From Clostridia bacterium (GTDB taxonomy: Bacteria > Bacillota > Clostridia > Oscillospirales > Acutalibacteraceae), in NCBI GenBank assembly GCA_024689165.1, contig JAILDS010000154.1:1-7831 (forward strand): a DNA stretch of 7,831 nucleotides, in the 5' to 3' direction. Positions within the stretch are counted from its first letter, which is position 1; each line of letters starts with the position of its first letter. The position numbers and the translations under genes are program-made. The notes beneath the pieces were generated by a model. The model was not told the origin of the DNA. It searched no databases and worked only from the letters and a program-made list of their open reading frames with translations. This document shows, piece after piece, positions 1-6,279 of the stretch.

Positions 1-1032
1 GAGGGCTATGACGACGGCGAAATCAGCGTCACGACAGTCGGAGACGGCGTTCTTGAATTCGTTCTGTCCGCTCCCTGCGCTTATATGGAGGACCTCATGG
101 CTTTCCCGAGCTTCTTCCCGGTTAAGCGGGATGCGGTCGAAGGCGCGTCCGGTCCCGACGGCTACCCGGGAGCGTGGTGCTCCGAAGCGGGCTTCGTTTC
201 AAACGGGGCGTTCATCTGCGAGTCCTGGGAGCATGATGATACCATCACCTACGTCAAAAATCCGTATTATTACGACGCGGACAGCGTGAGAGTCGAAAAA
301 CTCGTGTACGTTCTCAGCGAGGACATCGAAACGACGGGGGCGGCGTTCCTTTCCGGAGAGCTCGACTTCCTCGACGACTATTACCACGAAACTGCCGTTA
401 AAGCCGAGGCTGACGGTACGGGCACAGAGGTCATATACACCACGCTGGGAACGTATTACCTGTCCGTCAACGCCAGGAGCGCGTTATTCGACGGCATGAC
501 GCCCGCGCAGGCCGCCTGCGCCCGTGAGGCGATCTCCATTCTTATCGACCGCGCCGCGATCTGCGATATGCTCGGTCTTCCCGAAGAGGCCGTCGCGGAC
601 GGCTTCATACCGGACAGTATGTCCGACGGCAGCTGCGGTTTCTTTGAGAACAGCCACTTCGATCCGTACGCGATCAGCGCGGATCACGAAAAGACGCTCA
701 TGAGGGCCCGGCAGCTGCTCATCGCGTCGGGCCTGGAGCTCGGGAAGGACGGAAGGCTCGCTCAGCCCGTGACGCTGACTTATCTTTTCAACGACTCTCC
801 TTACCACGGTATGATAGCCGGTTCCGTTGCGGAGTCGCTTGCGGAGATAGGCATCGTCGTGGAGACCGGATCTCTGTCGTGGAACGAGTTCCAGGACGCG
901 CGCACGGCCGGCGGCTTTGACATTGTCCGCGGCGGATGGATAGCAGATTTCAACGATCCGATCAACATGCTTGAGATGTTCACGTCCTATTCGGGCAATA
1001 ACGACTGCTTCCTCGGAATGGCCATGTCATAA
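1..1032 (+). CDS. ABC transporter substrate-binding protein, family 5 (OppA-like); 5' end outside window, C-terminus truncated
   Basis: The reading frame is open from base 1, so the true start lies upstream; 343 residues are visible. They align by eye with the second half of OppA-type solute-binding proteins. In order there are an EFVLSAPCAYME block near residues 19-31, a GxVSNGAFxxxSWEHDDTITYVKNPYYYD block near 63-91, AREAISILIDR near 172-182, a domain I/II return with WNEFQDARTAGGFDIVRGGWIADFNDP near 294-320, and SGNND just before the stop. Family members bind oligopeptides or other solutes outside the membrane and hand them to a DppBC/OppBC-type permease; ligand here is unknown. Known members run on for roughly 80-100 residues past this last block, completing domain I, but here the protein ends within about ten residues (CFLGMAMS, then TAA). 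No frameshifted continuation is visible in the other two frames. The gene may therefore be a non-functional remnant, or the sequence may contain a deletion or assembly join. Family assignment is secure; functionality is doubtful. Confidence 0.86.
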   Translation, partial: EGYDDGEISVTTVGDGVLEFVLSAPCAYMEDLMAFPSFFPVKRDAVEGASGPDGYPGAWCSEAGFVSNGAFICESWEHDDTITYVKNPYYYDADSVRVEKLVYVLSEDIETTGAAFLSGELDFLDDYYHETAVKAEADGTGTEVIYTTLGTYYLSVNARSALFDGMTPAQAACAREAISILIDRAAICDMLGLPEEAVADGFIPDSMSDGSCGFFENSHFDPYAISADHEKTLMRARQLLIASGLELGKDGRLAQPVTLTYLFNDSPYHGMIAGSVAESLAEIGIVVETGSLSWNEFQDARTAGGFDIVRGGWIADFNDPINMLEMFTSYSGNNDCFLGMAMS

Positions 1033-1070
1033 TTTTGACAAAATCTTAACCATTGACCTCTTTTCGCCTC

Positions 1071-1099
1071 TTGATTTTTCGACGCGGAAAAGGTATTAT
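1071..1099 (+). promoter_or_regulatory. Sigma-A-type promoter for the lipoprotein gene
   Basis: TTGATT (1071-1076) is followed by exactly 17 bases and then TATTAT (1094-1099). Each hexamer differs from consensus by only one or two bases. The surrounding 1033-1115 stretch is clearly more AT-rich than the flanking genes. Transcription would start near 1106, giving a leader of about 25 bases. Two other TTGAC-like hexamers upstream (1035-1040 and 1053-1058) have no partner -10 at the right distance. Confidence 0.72.
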
Positions 1100-1115
1100 T
1101 GCTTCAACCATTTTT

Positions 1116-1121
1116 GGGAGG
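1116..1121 (+). promoter_or_regulatory. Ribosome binding site that fixes the lipoprotein start at 1132
   Basis: GGGAGG lies 10 bases before ATG 1132. The in-frame ATG at 1099 overlaps the -10 box, has no ribosome site of its own, and would put eleven residues ahead of a perfect MKKK signal-peptide start, so 1132 is the better choice. Confidence 0.75.
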
Positions 1122-1131
1122 TATAAGGGCC

Positions 1132-2163
1132 ATGAAAAAGAAGGCGGCTTTGATACTTGCTCTGATGTTCGTTTTCGTGTCCGTTTTTGCGACGTCCTGC
1201 GGCAAGAAGGACAAGGGCGGGGACGACGTTTCCGAGTCGGATTCCGAGGCTGTACCCGTTACGCAGCCTCAGTTTGATATCAGCGAGGTCGAGTCTGTCG
1301 AGATCGTGACGGACGAGTCCGGAGAGACCGAGACCCAGCTTGTCAAGACCACCGTTACCGTGCCCGTGACGACCGACGCTCCCGAGACGACGGAGCCTGC
1401 CGGCACGACCGCCGGCGACGGCACGACCGCCGCTGCGGAAGACAAGACCACGGCTGCGCCGCAGACGACCGCCGTTTCGCCGACGACCGCGATCGACGCC
1501 ACGACGAAGGCTCCCGCAGGGACCACAGCCGGCGGCGAGAGCGAGGAACGCAACATAACCTCCGAGGTCAGGGACGTTGCCATCATCCGCTCCGGGACGT
1601 TCTATATCGCCGGGACGACGCTTGCGGGCGACGAGCTCACGAATATGGCGATCGCCTCCGTCGACGGAAAGGTCTGCTACCTCGCGGCGGATATGCCGCT
1701 TGACGACGTGACCGTCTCCATCGCGCTGCTCAAAAAGAACGACACCACTTATCTCATCTATCCTCCCTCCAAGATATACGTCGAGCTTACCGCACAGGCG
1801 ATGAGCATGTTCGGCCTTGAGGGCGACGAGTTCGACTCGTTCACCGACATCGACCTGACTTCCATCGGCCAGAGCGGGATGACCCATATCGGCAATTCGT
1901 CCGCCACCATCGGCTCTACCGCCGTGACCCTGCGCAAATATCAGAACCCGGACGGCACCGAGGTCTGGTACTACACCGACGGCGACACACTTCTCAGGAT
2001 GGAGAATTATTCGTCCTCCGGCGTGCTCGACACCACCATCAATTTCGAAAACATTTCCGCGACGCTTCCCGCCATCGCGACCGACGTTCCCGACGGTTAT
2101 ACGCAAAAATCCGTAGCCGCGTTCATAACTGAGCTCGGCCCGCTGCTCGGGATCGATTTCTGA
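1132..2163 (+). CDS. Secreted lipoprotein with Thr-rich stalk and unassigned beta-rich C-terminal domain
   Basis: This 343-residue protein begins with a typical lipoprotein signal: KKK at 2-4, a hydrophobic core at about 5-20, and ATS before Cys23, the expected lipidated residue. -3 Ala is less common than Leu but acceptable. A Gly/Lys/Asp/Ser-rich spacer (24-45) leads to an acidic Glu/Val/Ser stretch, then a low-complexity Thr/Ala/Pro linker at about 73-133. The folded part is about 141-343. It has DGKVCYLAADM (178-188), then DTTYLIYPPSKIYVEL (204-219), a short helix, and DGTEVWYYTDGDTLLRME (274-291). Repeated pairs of short strands with a 'text of the form: state of a molecule, then Tyr-Leu-Ile-Tyr-Pro-Pro-Ser-Lys' recall LolA-like or DUF4412-like lipid-binding folds. 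That resemblance is weak and made by eye. It should sit on the outer face of the cytoplasmic membrane, with the linker carrying the domain through the wall. It has its own promoter and terminator, so it is monocistronic. Function unknown. Confidence 0.88.
   Translation: MKKKAALILALMFVFVSVFATSCGKKDKGGDDVSESDSEAVPVTQPQFDISEVESVEIVTDESGETETQLVKTTVTVPVTTDAPETTEPAGTTAGDGTTAAAEDKTTAAPQTTAVSPTTAIDATTKAPAGTTAGGESEERNITSEVRDVAIIRSGTFYIAGTTLAGDELTNMAIASVDGKVCYLAADMPLDDVTVSIALLKKNDTTYLIYPPSKIYVELTAQAMSMFGLEGDEFDSFTDIDLTSIGQSGMTHIGNSSATIGSTAVTLRKYQNPDGTEVWYYTDGDTLLRMENYSSSGVLDTTINFENISATLPAIATDVPDGYTQKSVAAFITELGPLLGIDF
1348..1530 (+). repeat. Low-complexity Thr/Ala/Pro-coding tract inside the lipoprotein gene
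   Basis: Codons 73-133 encode many TT pairs, in runs such as GTTAGDGTTAA and TTAAPQTTAVSPTTA. At DNA level the 14-base string CGGCACGACCGCCG occurs at 1401-1414 and again at 1419-1432, an 18-base period that keeps frame. Related ACGACCGCC and ACGACGAAG units follow with drifting spacing. The tract looks like an expanded linker, prone to length change by slippage; spacing is too irregular for a CRISPR or a strict tandem array. Confidence 0.6.
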
Positions 2164-2194
2164 GCCGGCGTCACTTTCGGATACTCGGTTTTTC

Positions 2195-2229
2195 AGCCGG
2201 GCGGTCATTCCGCCCGGCTTGACTTTTTT
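2195..2229 (+). terminator. Rho-independent terminator after the lipoprotein gene
   Basis: A perfect 10-bp GC-rich stem (AGCCGGGCGG at 2195-2204 with CCGCCCGGCT at 2210-2219) closes a five-base TCATT loop. It is followed by TGAC and six T residues (2224-2229). The stop codon is 31 bases upstream. The T-run begins four bases after the stem, slightly later than ideal, but the stem is strong. Confidence 0.87.
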
Positions 2230-2248
2230 AAGATCCGTGTGTTAAAAT
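2219..2248 (+). promoter_or_regulatory. Promoter for the GH4-kinase-barrel operon, overlapping the terminator
   Basis: TTGACT (2219-2224) is followed by 18 bases and TAAAAT (2243-2248); each matches consensus at five of six positions. A TG dinucleotide at 2240-2241, one base before the -10, gives an extended -10. The -35 box shares its first base with the terminator stem and its last with the T-run. The predicted start near 2255 leaves a leader of about 60 bases. No clear operator palindrome or catabolite-repression site was recognised. Confidence 0.62.
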
Positions 2249-2261
2249 CCGATGCAGGACG

Positions 2262-2290
2262 CGCCGCGGCCGGTTTCGGCTCAGCGGGCG
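2262..2290 (+). other. Possible stem-loop in the 5' leader of the operon
   Basis: Between the promoter and the ribosome site, CGCCGC (2262-2267) can pair with GCGGGCG (2284-2290) with one bulge, and GCCG (2269-2273 region) with CGGC (2277-2280) around GTTT. The following base run is A-rich (2292-2298), not T-rich, so it is not a terminator. In GC-rich sequence such pairing may be chance. It lies 12 bases before the GGAGG at 2303-2307. Confidence 0.25.
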
Positions 2291-2315
2291 TAAAAAAACG
2301 GCGGAGGTACACAGG

Positions 2316-3692
2316 ATGAAATTGGCCGTGATAGGCGGGGGCGGAGTGCGCTCCATGTTCCTTGCCAAAAGCATCGCTCAGAAGGCTAAGGCGCTGGGCA
2401 TAGAAGAACTCGTTTTTATGGACAACAACCCGAAAAAGCTCGGCATATACGGAGAAATGGCCAAGGCCGTCGCCGAAAAACTTGAACCGGGGATGAAGTT
2501 CGTCCTCACGACAGACCCCGTCGAAGCGGTCCGGGAAGCGGACTACGTCATAACGACCATACGCGTCGGCGAGGACAGAATGAGGGTCAGGGACGAGCGC
2601 ATCGCTCTCGGAAAAGGCGTCCTCGGGCAGGAGACCACCGGCGCGGCGGGGCTGTCCTTCGCTATGAGGAGCGTCCCGGCGCTCGCTGAGTACTGCGAGC
2701 TCGTTAAAAAATACGCCCTTCCCGGCGCGAAGGTGTTCAATTTCACGAACCCCGCTGGCGTGGTGTCGCAGACCCTCAGAGACATGGGCTACGACTTTAC
2801 GTACGGTATCTGCGACGCGCCCTCGGGGATGCTCGCGAGCTTCGAGAAGCTCTACGGCGCGCCGGAGGGCAGCGCAGAGGGCGAGCTTTACGGGCTCAAT
2901 CACCTGTCGTATTTCAGCTCCGTGACGATGAACGGCAGGGAAGTCCTCGGTGAGATCATCGAGAATGACCGCGCCTATACGGAGACCGATCTCAGATACT
3001 TCGACAAGTCCCTCCTCCGCGAGAGGAACGCCATACTCAACGAATACCTGTATTATTTTTACTACCGCGAAAAGGCAGTCGCGAACATACTCGCCGCTCC
3101 GCAGACAAGGGGCGAGCAGATCGCGTACATTAATGAGAAGATGACCGCCGAGCTTGAATCGGAGGCGTTCGGGCCCTCCGGCGGGTTCGATTTCGACCGC
3201 GCGCTCGCAGTTTTCGAACACTGGTACGGCGAGCGTGAAAACAATTATATGGCCGCGGAGTCGGGCGTAAAAAGACAGAACAAGTGGAGCTTCGACATTT
3301 ATTCTCCGGATGCGGGCGGCTATGCGGGCGTCGCCCTCAGGTTCATGGAGATCGCGCGCGGCGGCGGCAGCGGCAAAATGATACTCTGCGTGCCCAACAA
3401 CGGCGCGATAGAGGGTCTTCTCGACACCGACGTGGTCGAGGTCACCTGCGACGTCAGGGACGGCGAGGCTTACCCGCACCGCTTCGGCAGGGTCGACGAG
3501 CAGAACCTTGAGCTCATCCGCCGCGTCAAGATATACGAGCGGCTTGCCAGCGAGGCGATAAGGACAAAGTCGCGCAGGCGGGCGGTCGAGGCGCTCACGC
3601 TGCACCCGCTCGTCGCGTCTTATTCGCTTGCGAACGGGCTTATAGACGAATATCTCGAGCTTAACAAAGACTATACGGGGGACTGGGAATGA
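2316..3692 (+). CDS. Glycoside hydrolase family 4 (6-phospho-glycosidase-like, NAD- and Mn-dependent)
   Basis: The 458-residue length is normal for GH4. The N-terminal NAD-binding fold shows MKLAVIGGGG (1-10) and acidic ends of strands at D36 and D67. Then come RVGEDRMRVRDE (83-94), GQETTGAAG (104-112) and NFTNP (142-146). The metal-binding Cys is C166 in CDAP (166-169) and the metal His is H196 in GLNHLSYF. A Tyr-rich YLYYFYY stretch (244-250) matches the region holding the catalytic base. VPNNGAIEGL (359-368) is also typical. GH4 enzymes cleave glycosides by oxidising C3 with NAD+, eliminating the leaving group and adding water; most act on 6-phosphorylated substrates in the cytoplasm. The overall pattern is nearest the 6-phospho-beta-glucosidase branch. 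However, CDAP is not its usual CN(V/I)P and resembles the CDMP of 6-phospho-alpha-glucosidases, so anomeric preference and phosphate need stay open. GGAGG at 2303-2307 is eight bases before ATG. It is first in a three-gene operon and overlaps the kinase by ATGA. No PTS gene is adjacent. Confidence 0.93.
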   Translation: MKLAVIGGGGVRSMFLAKSIAQKAKALGIEELVFMDNNPKKLGIYGEMAKAVAEKLEPGMKFVLTTDPVEAVREADYVITTIRVGEDRMRVRDERIALGKGVLGQETTGAAGLSFAMRSVPALAEYCELVKKYALPGAKVFNFTNPAGVVSQTLRDMGYDFTYGICDAPSGMLASFEKLYGAPEGSAEGELYGLNHLSYFSSVTMNGREVLGEIIENDRAYTETDLRYFDKSLLRERNAILNEYLYYFYYREKAVANILAAPQTRGEQIAYINEKMTAELESEAFGPSGGFDFDRALAVFEHWYGERENNYMAAESGVKRQNKWSFDIYSPDAGGYAGVALRFMEIARGGGSGKMILCVPNNGAIEGLLDTDVVEVTCDVRDGEAYPHRFGRVDEQNLELIRRVKIYERLASEAIRTKSRRRAVEALTLHPLVASYSLANGLIDEYLELNKDYTGDWE

Positions 3693-4624
3693 GCTTCATA
3701 GCCGGAGCGGCGGCGACGAACGTCGACCTGCTTTTTGAGAATTTGCCCCGTATGCCCGAGCCGGGCGAGGAGATCTATACCGGCAGCATGTCGCTCCAGC
3801 TCGGCGGCGGCCTTCCCGGGACGCTCGTGAACCTCGGCAGGCTCGGCGTGCCGGTCAGGATCGGCACGGAGCTCGGCAGCGACCTCTTTTCGCGATTCGC
3901 CGCCGAAGAATTCGCGCGCGCCGGAGCGGAGGTAGTGAATTTGGGCGATCTCTCCTGCGCGGGACCGACAGACGGGGCCGGGCCGGCGCCGATCCCCGTC
4001 AACATAACCGCCGCCGTCATACTCCCGCATGACAGGAGCTTCATCTCATACGGCAAGGGCGGCCTGACGAGGAACGGGCGGACGGAAAACGGGTTTTATT
4101 CGATGGCGCGCGGCGCGAAGATCTGCCTTATGGACGCGGGCGGCTTCGTCGGCGCGTATAAAAAGCTGAAGGACGACGGAGCGGTCATGGTCCTCGACAT
4201 GGGCTGGGACGACGAGCTTAGCTTTGAAAAGTATTCGGAGCTGTTCGCGCTTGCCGATTATTACACGCCCAACCGCAAGGAGGCGCTCAAGCTCACAGGA
4301 AAAAACGACCCCCGCGAGGCTCTGCTCGAGCTTAAAAAACGCTTCGGACACCCGCTCGTCAAGCTCGACGCTGAGGGCTGCATCGGAATAGACGAACAGG
4401 GGGAGTTTTTCGAACCGAGCTTCGACGAGTTCAAGAACGTGGACTCCACCGGGGCCGGCGACGCTTTCCTCGCGGGGCTGTGCTACGGGCTTTATCACGG
4501 CAGGAGCTTCCGCGAATGCGTCCGCCTCGGCAATATTACGGGCGGCAAGGCGGTCACCGCCGTCGGCGCTCTCAGCGCGTACTGCACCGAAGAGGAGCTC
4601 CTTCGTCTCAACGGACGATCGTAA
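3689..4624 (+). CDS. PfkB/ribokinase-family carbohydrate kinase
   Basis: The 311-residue protein fits the ribokinase family in length and layout. Near the start, FENLPRMPEPGEE (16-28) is the sugar-contact and lid strand area, and GGGLPGTLVNLGRLG (39-53) matches the first PfkB signature in position. A DMGWDDE strand-turn lies at 170-176, YYTPNRKEALKLTG (191-204) is the NxxE-type metal region, and DSTGAGDAFLAGLCYG (252-267) is the second PfkB signature with D258 as expected catalytic base. Members transfer phosphate from ATP to a sugar, sugar phosphate or nucleoside in the cytoplasm. The first signature lacks the common GGN Asn, and a Gly/Pro-rich segment at 91-103 is an apparent local insertion in the lid or sugar-binding part, so the substrate cannot be named. 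ATG overlaps the GH4 stop (ATGA), with GGGGGA at 3677-3682 six bases before it, implying translational coupling. With GH4 it likely prepares or salvages the sugar released from a glycoside. Confidence 0.9.
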   Translation: MSFIAGAAATNVDLLFENLPRMPEPGEEIYTGSMSLQLGGGLPGTLVNLGRLGVPVRIGTELGSDLFSRFAAEEFARAGAEVVNLGDLSCAGPTDGAGPAPIPVNITAAVILPHDRSFISYGKGGLTRNGRTENGFYSMARGAKICLMDAGGFVGAYKKLKDDGAVMVLDMGWDDELSFEKYSELFALADYYTPNRKEALKLTGKNDPREALLELKKRFGHPLVKLDAEGCIGIDEQGEFFEPSFDEFKNVDSTGAGDAFLAGLCYGLYHGRSFRECVRLGNITGGKAVTAVGALSAYCTEEELLRLNGRS

Positions 4625-4639
4625 ACAGGGAGAAAAGAC

Positions 4640-6181
4640 ATGACGTTTGACAAAAACAGCCCCGGGTACTTTGACGGCTCCATGCCGAGGAAGGTGCTTG
4701 AATATTATCTATCCCGCGCGACCTCGGCGCAGTGGATATACCTTTCGGACACCCTTGAAGACGACATCCGCGTGATCGTAGATACCGGGATCAAGTTTTT
4801 AGGCAGGGCGACGGGAATCTGGCGGGGCGAGCTGCCCGAGGAGGAGCACTTCGCAAGGTCGAAGGAGTTCGCCGACAGGGTCCACGCCGCCGACCCGGAG
4901 GTCATCCTCCAGGCCTGTCTGTTCGAGGCGGCGTACCGTGAGGACGTCGAGCCCGTCAAAGTGCCGGACTGGGTCTTTGACGCGTTCGGACTGCCTGTTG
5001 AGGACAGGTTTTTCAACTACGACGCCATGATATTCCCGCCGGAAGCGGGCACGTGGGACTGCATGCCCGACATAACCCGCACCGAAGCACAGATGTGGTT
5101 CTACTACCGCGGCAGGCGTTATATCGACTGCGGCTGCGAGGCGTTCCACATGGGGCAGATCCACCTCTACTGCTGTTATGACAGGGGCTATAAGGCGATC
5201 GGCAGGGTCATCGGGATGCTCAGAGACTACGCGTCCGAGCACGCCCGCCGCCATAAGGCGATATTCGACGCGCACTCGCATTGTGTCGTCGTGGACGGAA
5301 AGAGCCTGCTCGATTACAACGCCATGCCGCTGACGCGCTGCCCGCTGCCCGACCGTCCCGGCGAAAAGCTCGTCCTCGTGCGCGAGGGCAAGTCGGGCGG
5401 GGGCGTTTCTCCGGAGGGCGTTTACGAGAAGGCGCTGCCGTTTTTGTACGAGTACGACAACTGGGGCGGCAGGGACGAACGCGCCTACACAGAGCTGACC
5501 TATGAACAGAGAGCCTGGGAGCAGTGGTGGGGCGGAGACCAGATCTCCTGGTTCGCCTGTCAGGATGAATCTTCCCGCAACAGCTTTCTGGACTATACCT
5601 TCAAGTGGACGGCGGTCAACAACCCCGACGGCTTCTTTGCCTTCCCGCTGCGCCGCCCGATAGGCAACAGCGAGCTCGTCGGGAACCACCCTTACTACAA
5701 GCTCAACGACAGGTCAGCCGCCTGTCCGGACGGCTTCTCTCAGGAGGCGGAACTCAAACGCATTTTTGCCGAGGGCTATGAGAAATACCGCGCCTACGCC
5801 AACCCGTCTGACCTGCTCGACTACGGCGAAAAGGACGTCGACGACCCCGAGACCGGCGTGAGATATCCCGAAAAGGTCGTTCTGTACGGCTCCTTCCAGC
5901 CCATGGTCGGCGCCGTCGCGAACGACTCAAACAGCGAGATAACCCGGATGTATTACGTGGGCGGCGGCAGATACTCGCTGTCCTTCGTCATGCCCTACGC
6001 GGGCGAGTACGACTTCGCCGTTTCAACGTGGGGCACCCTTTCCGCGTGCGTCAGTGTGACGCACCCCTTCATTTTCTCCGGCACGGGGAACAAGTCGCCT
6101 CTCGTCATCCCGAAGGACAACACCGTCGTCAGGGTCACGTTCGACTACATGAACAACGGGATCGAGGTCGAGATGGTCTGA
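4640..6181 (+). CDS. Unrecognised cytoplasmic protein, probable TIM-barrel hydrolase-like N-terminal part plus beta-rich C-terminus
   Basis: I do not recognise a named family. The protein has 513 residues, no signal peptide and no membrane segment. Residues 30-215 read like alternating strands and helices of a barrel, with polar residues at strand ends: FLGRATGIW (53-61), VILQACLFE (88-96), MPDITRTEAQMWFYYR (142-157), YIDCGCEAFHMGQIHLYC (161-178), LRDYASEHARRHKAIFDAHSHCVVVDG (194-220). Candidate catalytic acids are E96, D144, E149, E167 and D210; H170 and H212 are also conspicuous. A YDNWGG turn follows (272-277), then a Trp-rich stretch (293-304). From about 405 the sequence turns beta-rich (VVLYGSFQPMVG, RYSLSFVMPYAGEYDF, VRVTFDYMNNGIEVEMV), suggesting a small beta-sandwich that could bind carbohydrate. 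It follows the kinase by 15 bases, with AGGGAGA at 4627-4633, so it belongs to the same transcript. Role in carbohydrate cleavage or rearrangement is inferred from neighbours and fold impression only. Confidence 0.85.
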   Translation: MTFDKNSPGYFDGSMPRKVLEYYLSRATSAQWIYLSDTLEDDIRVIVDTGIKFLGRATGIWRGELPEEEHFARSKEFADRVHAADPEVILQACLFEAAYREDVEPVKVPDWVFDAFGLPVEDRFFNYDAMIFPPEAGTWDCMPDITRTEAQMWFYYRGRRYIDCGCEAFHMGQIHLYCCYDRGYKAIGRVIGMLRDYASEHARRHKAIFDAHSHCVVVDGKSLLDYNAMPLTRCPLPDRPGEKLVLVREGKSGGGVSPEGVYEKALPFLYEYDNWGGRDERAYTELTYEQRAWEQWWGGDQISWFACQDESSRNSFLDYTFKWTAVNNPDGFFAFPLRRPIGNSELVGNHPYYKLNDRSAACPDGFSQEAELKRIFAEGYEKYRAYANPSDLLDYGEKDVDDPETGVRYPEKVVLYGSFQPMVGAVANDSNSEITRMYYVGGGRYSLSFVMPYAGEYDFAVSTWGTLSACVSVTHPFIFSGTGNKSPLVIPKDNTVVRVTFDYMNNGIEVEMV

Positions 6182-6215
6182 CCTCACCGCGCGGTTTCCG
6201 AAAAACCGGAGTATC

Positions 6216-6244
6216 TTGATTTCCTCAGAATTTGGCGCTATAAT
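6216..6244 (+). promoter_or_regulatory. Strong sigma-A-type promoter for the metallophosphoesterase gene
   Basis: TTGATT (6216-6221) is followed by 17 bases and a perfect TATAAT (6239-6244). The -35 hexamer and spacing are the same as at 1071-1099. Predicted start is near 6251, giving a leader of about 30 bases with AGGGTGA at 6266-6272, seven bases before the ATG. There is no convincing terminator between the preceding stop and this promoter, so the upstream operon may also read into this gene. Confidence 0.82.
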
Positions 6245-6279
6245 GCAGCCTATCATGAACAAAGCAGGGTGATTTTGTT

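Noticed and set aside
1035..1058. TTGACA (1035-1040) and TTGACC (1053-1058) as alternative -35 boxes
   Set aside because: At 16-18 bases downstream there is no -10-like hexamer; TTGATT 1071 with TATTAT 1094 is much better placed.
1399..1530. Repeated ACGACCGCC units as a CRISPR or tandem array
   Set aside because: Spacing is irregular, units keep codon frame, and all encode a Thr-rich linker.
1096..2208. Long open frame on the minus strand opposite the lipoprotein gene
   Set aside because: It mirrors a GC-rich gene with strong codon bias, is Arg/Gly-rich with no domain, has no ribosome site and includes the terminator stem.
2205..3605. 466-codon open frame on the minus strand opposite the GH4 gene
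   Set aside because: The plus strand carries unmistakable GH4 motifs; the antisense product has no recognisable motif and is a by-product of base composition.
6192..6208. Small stem CGGTTT/AAACCG after the barrel-protein gene as a terminator
   Set aside because: Only six base pairs with three A-T pairs, and no T-run follows, so it does not support a Rho-independent terminator.
6255..6272. Five-codon open frame (ATG AAC AAA GCA GGG TGA) as a leader peptide
   Set aside because: It has no ribosome site of its own and its end is the ribosome site of the next gene; most likely chance.
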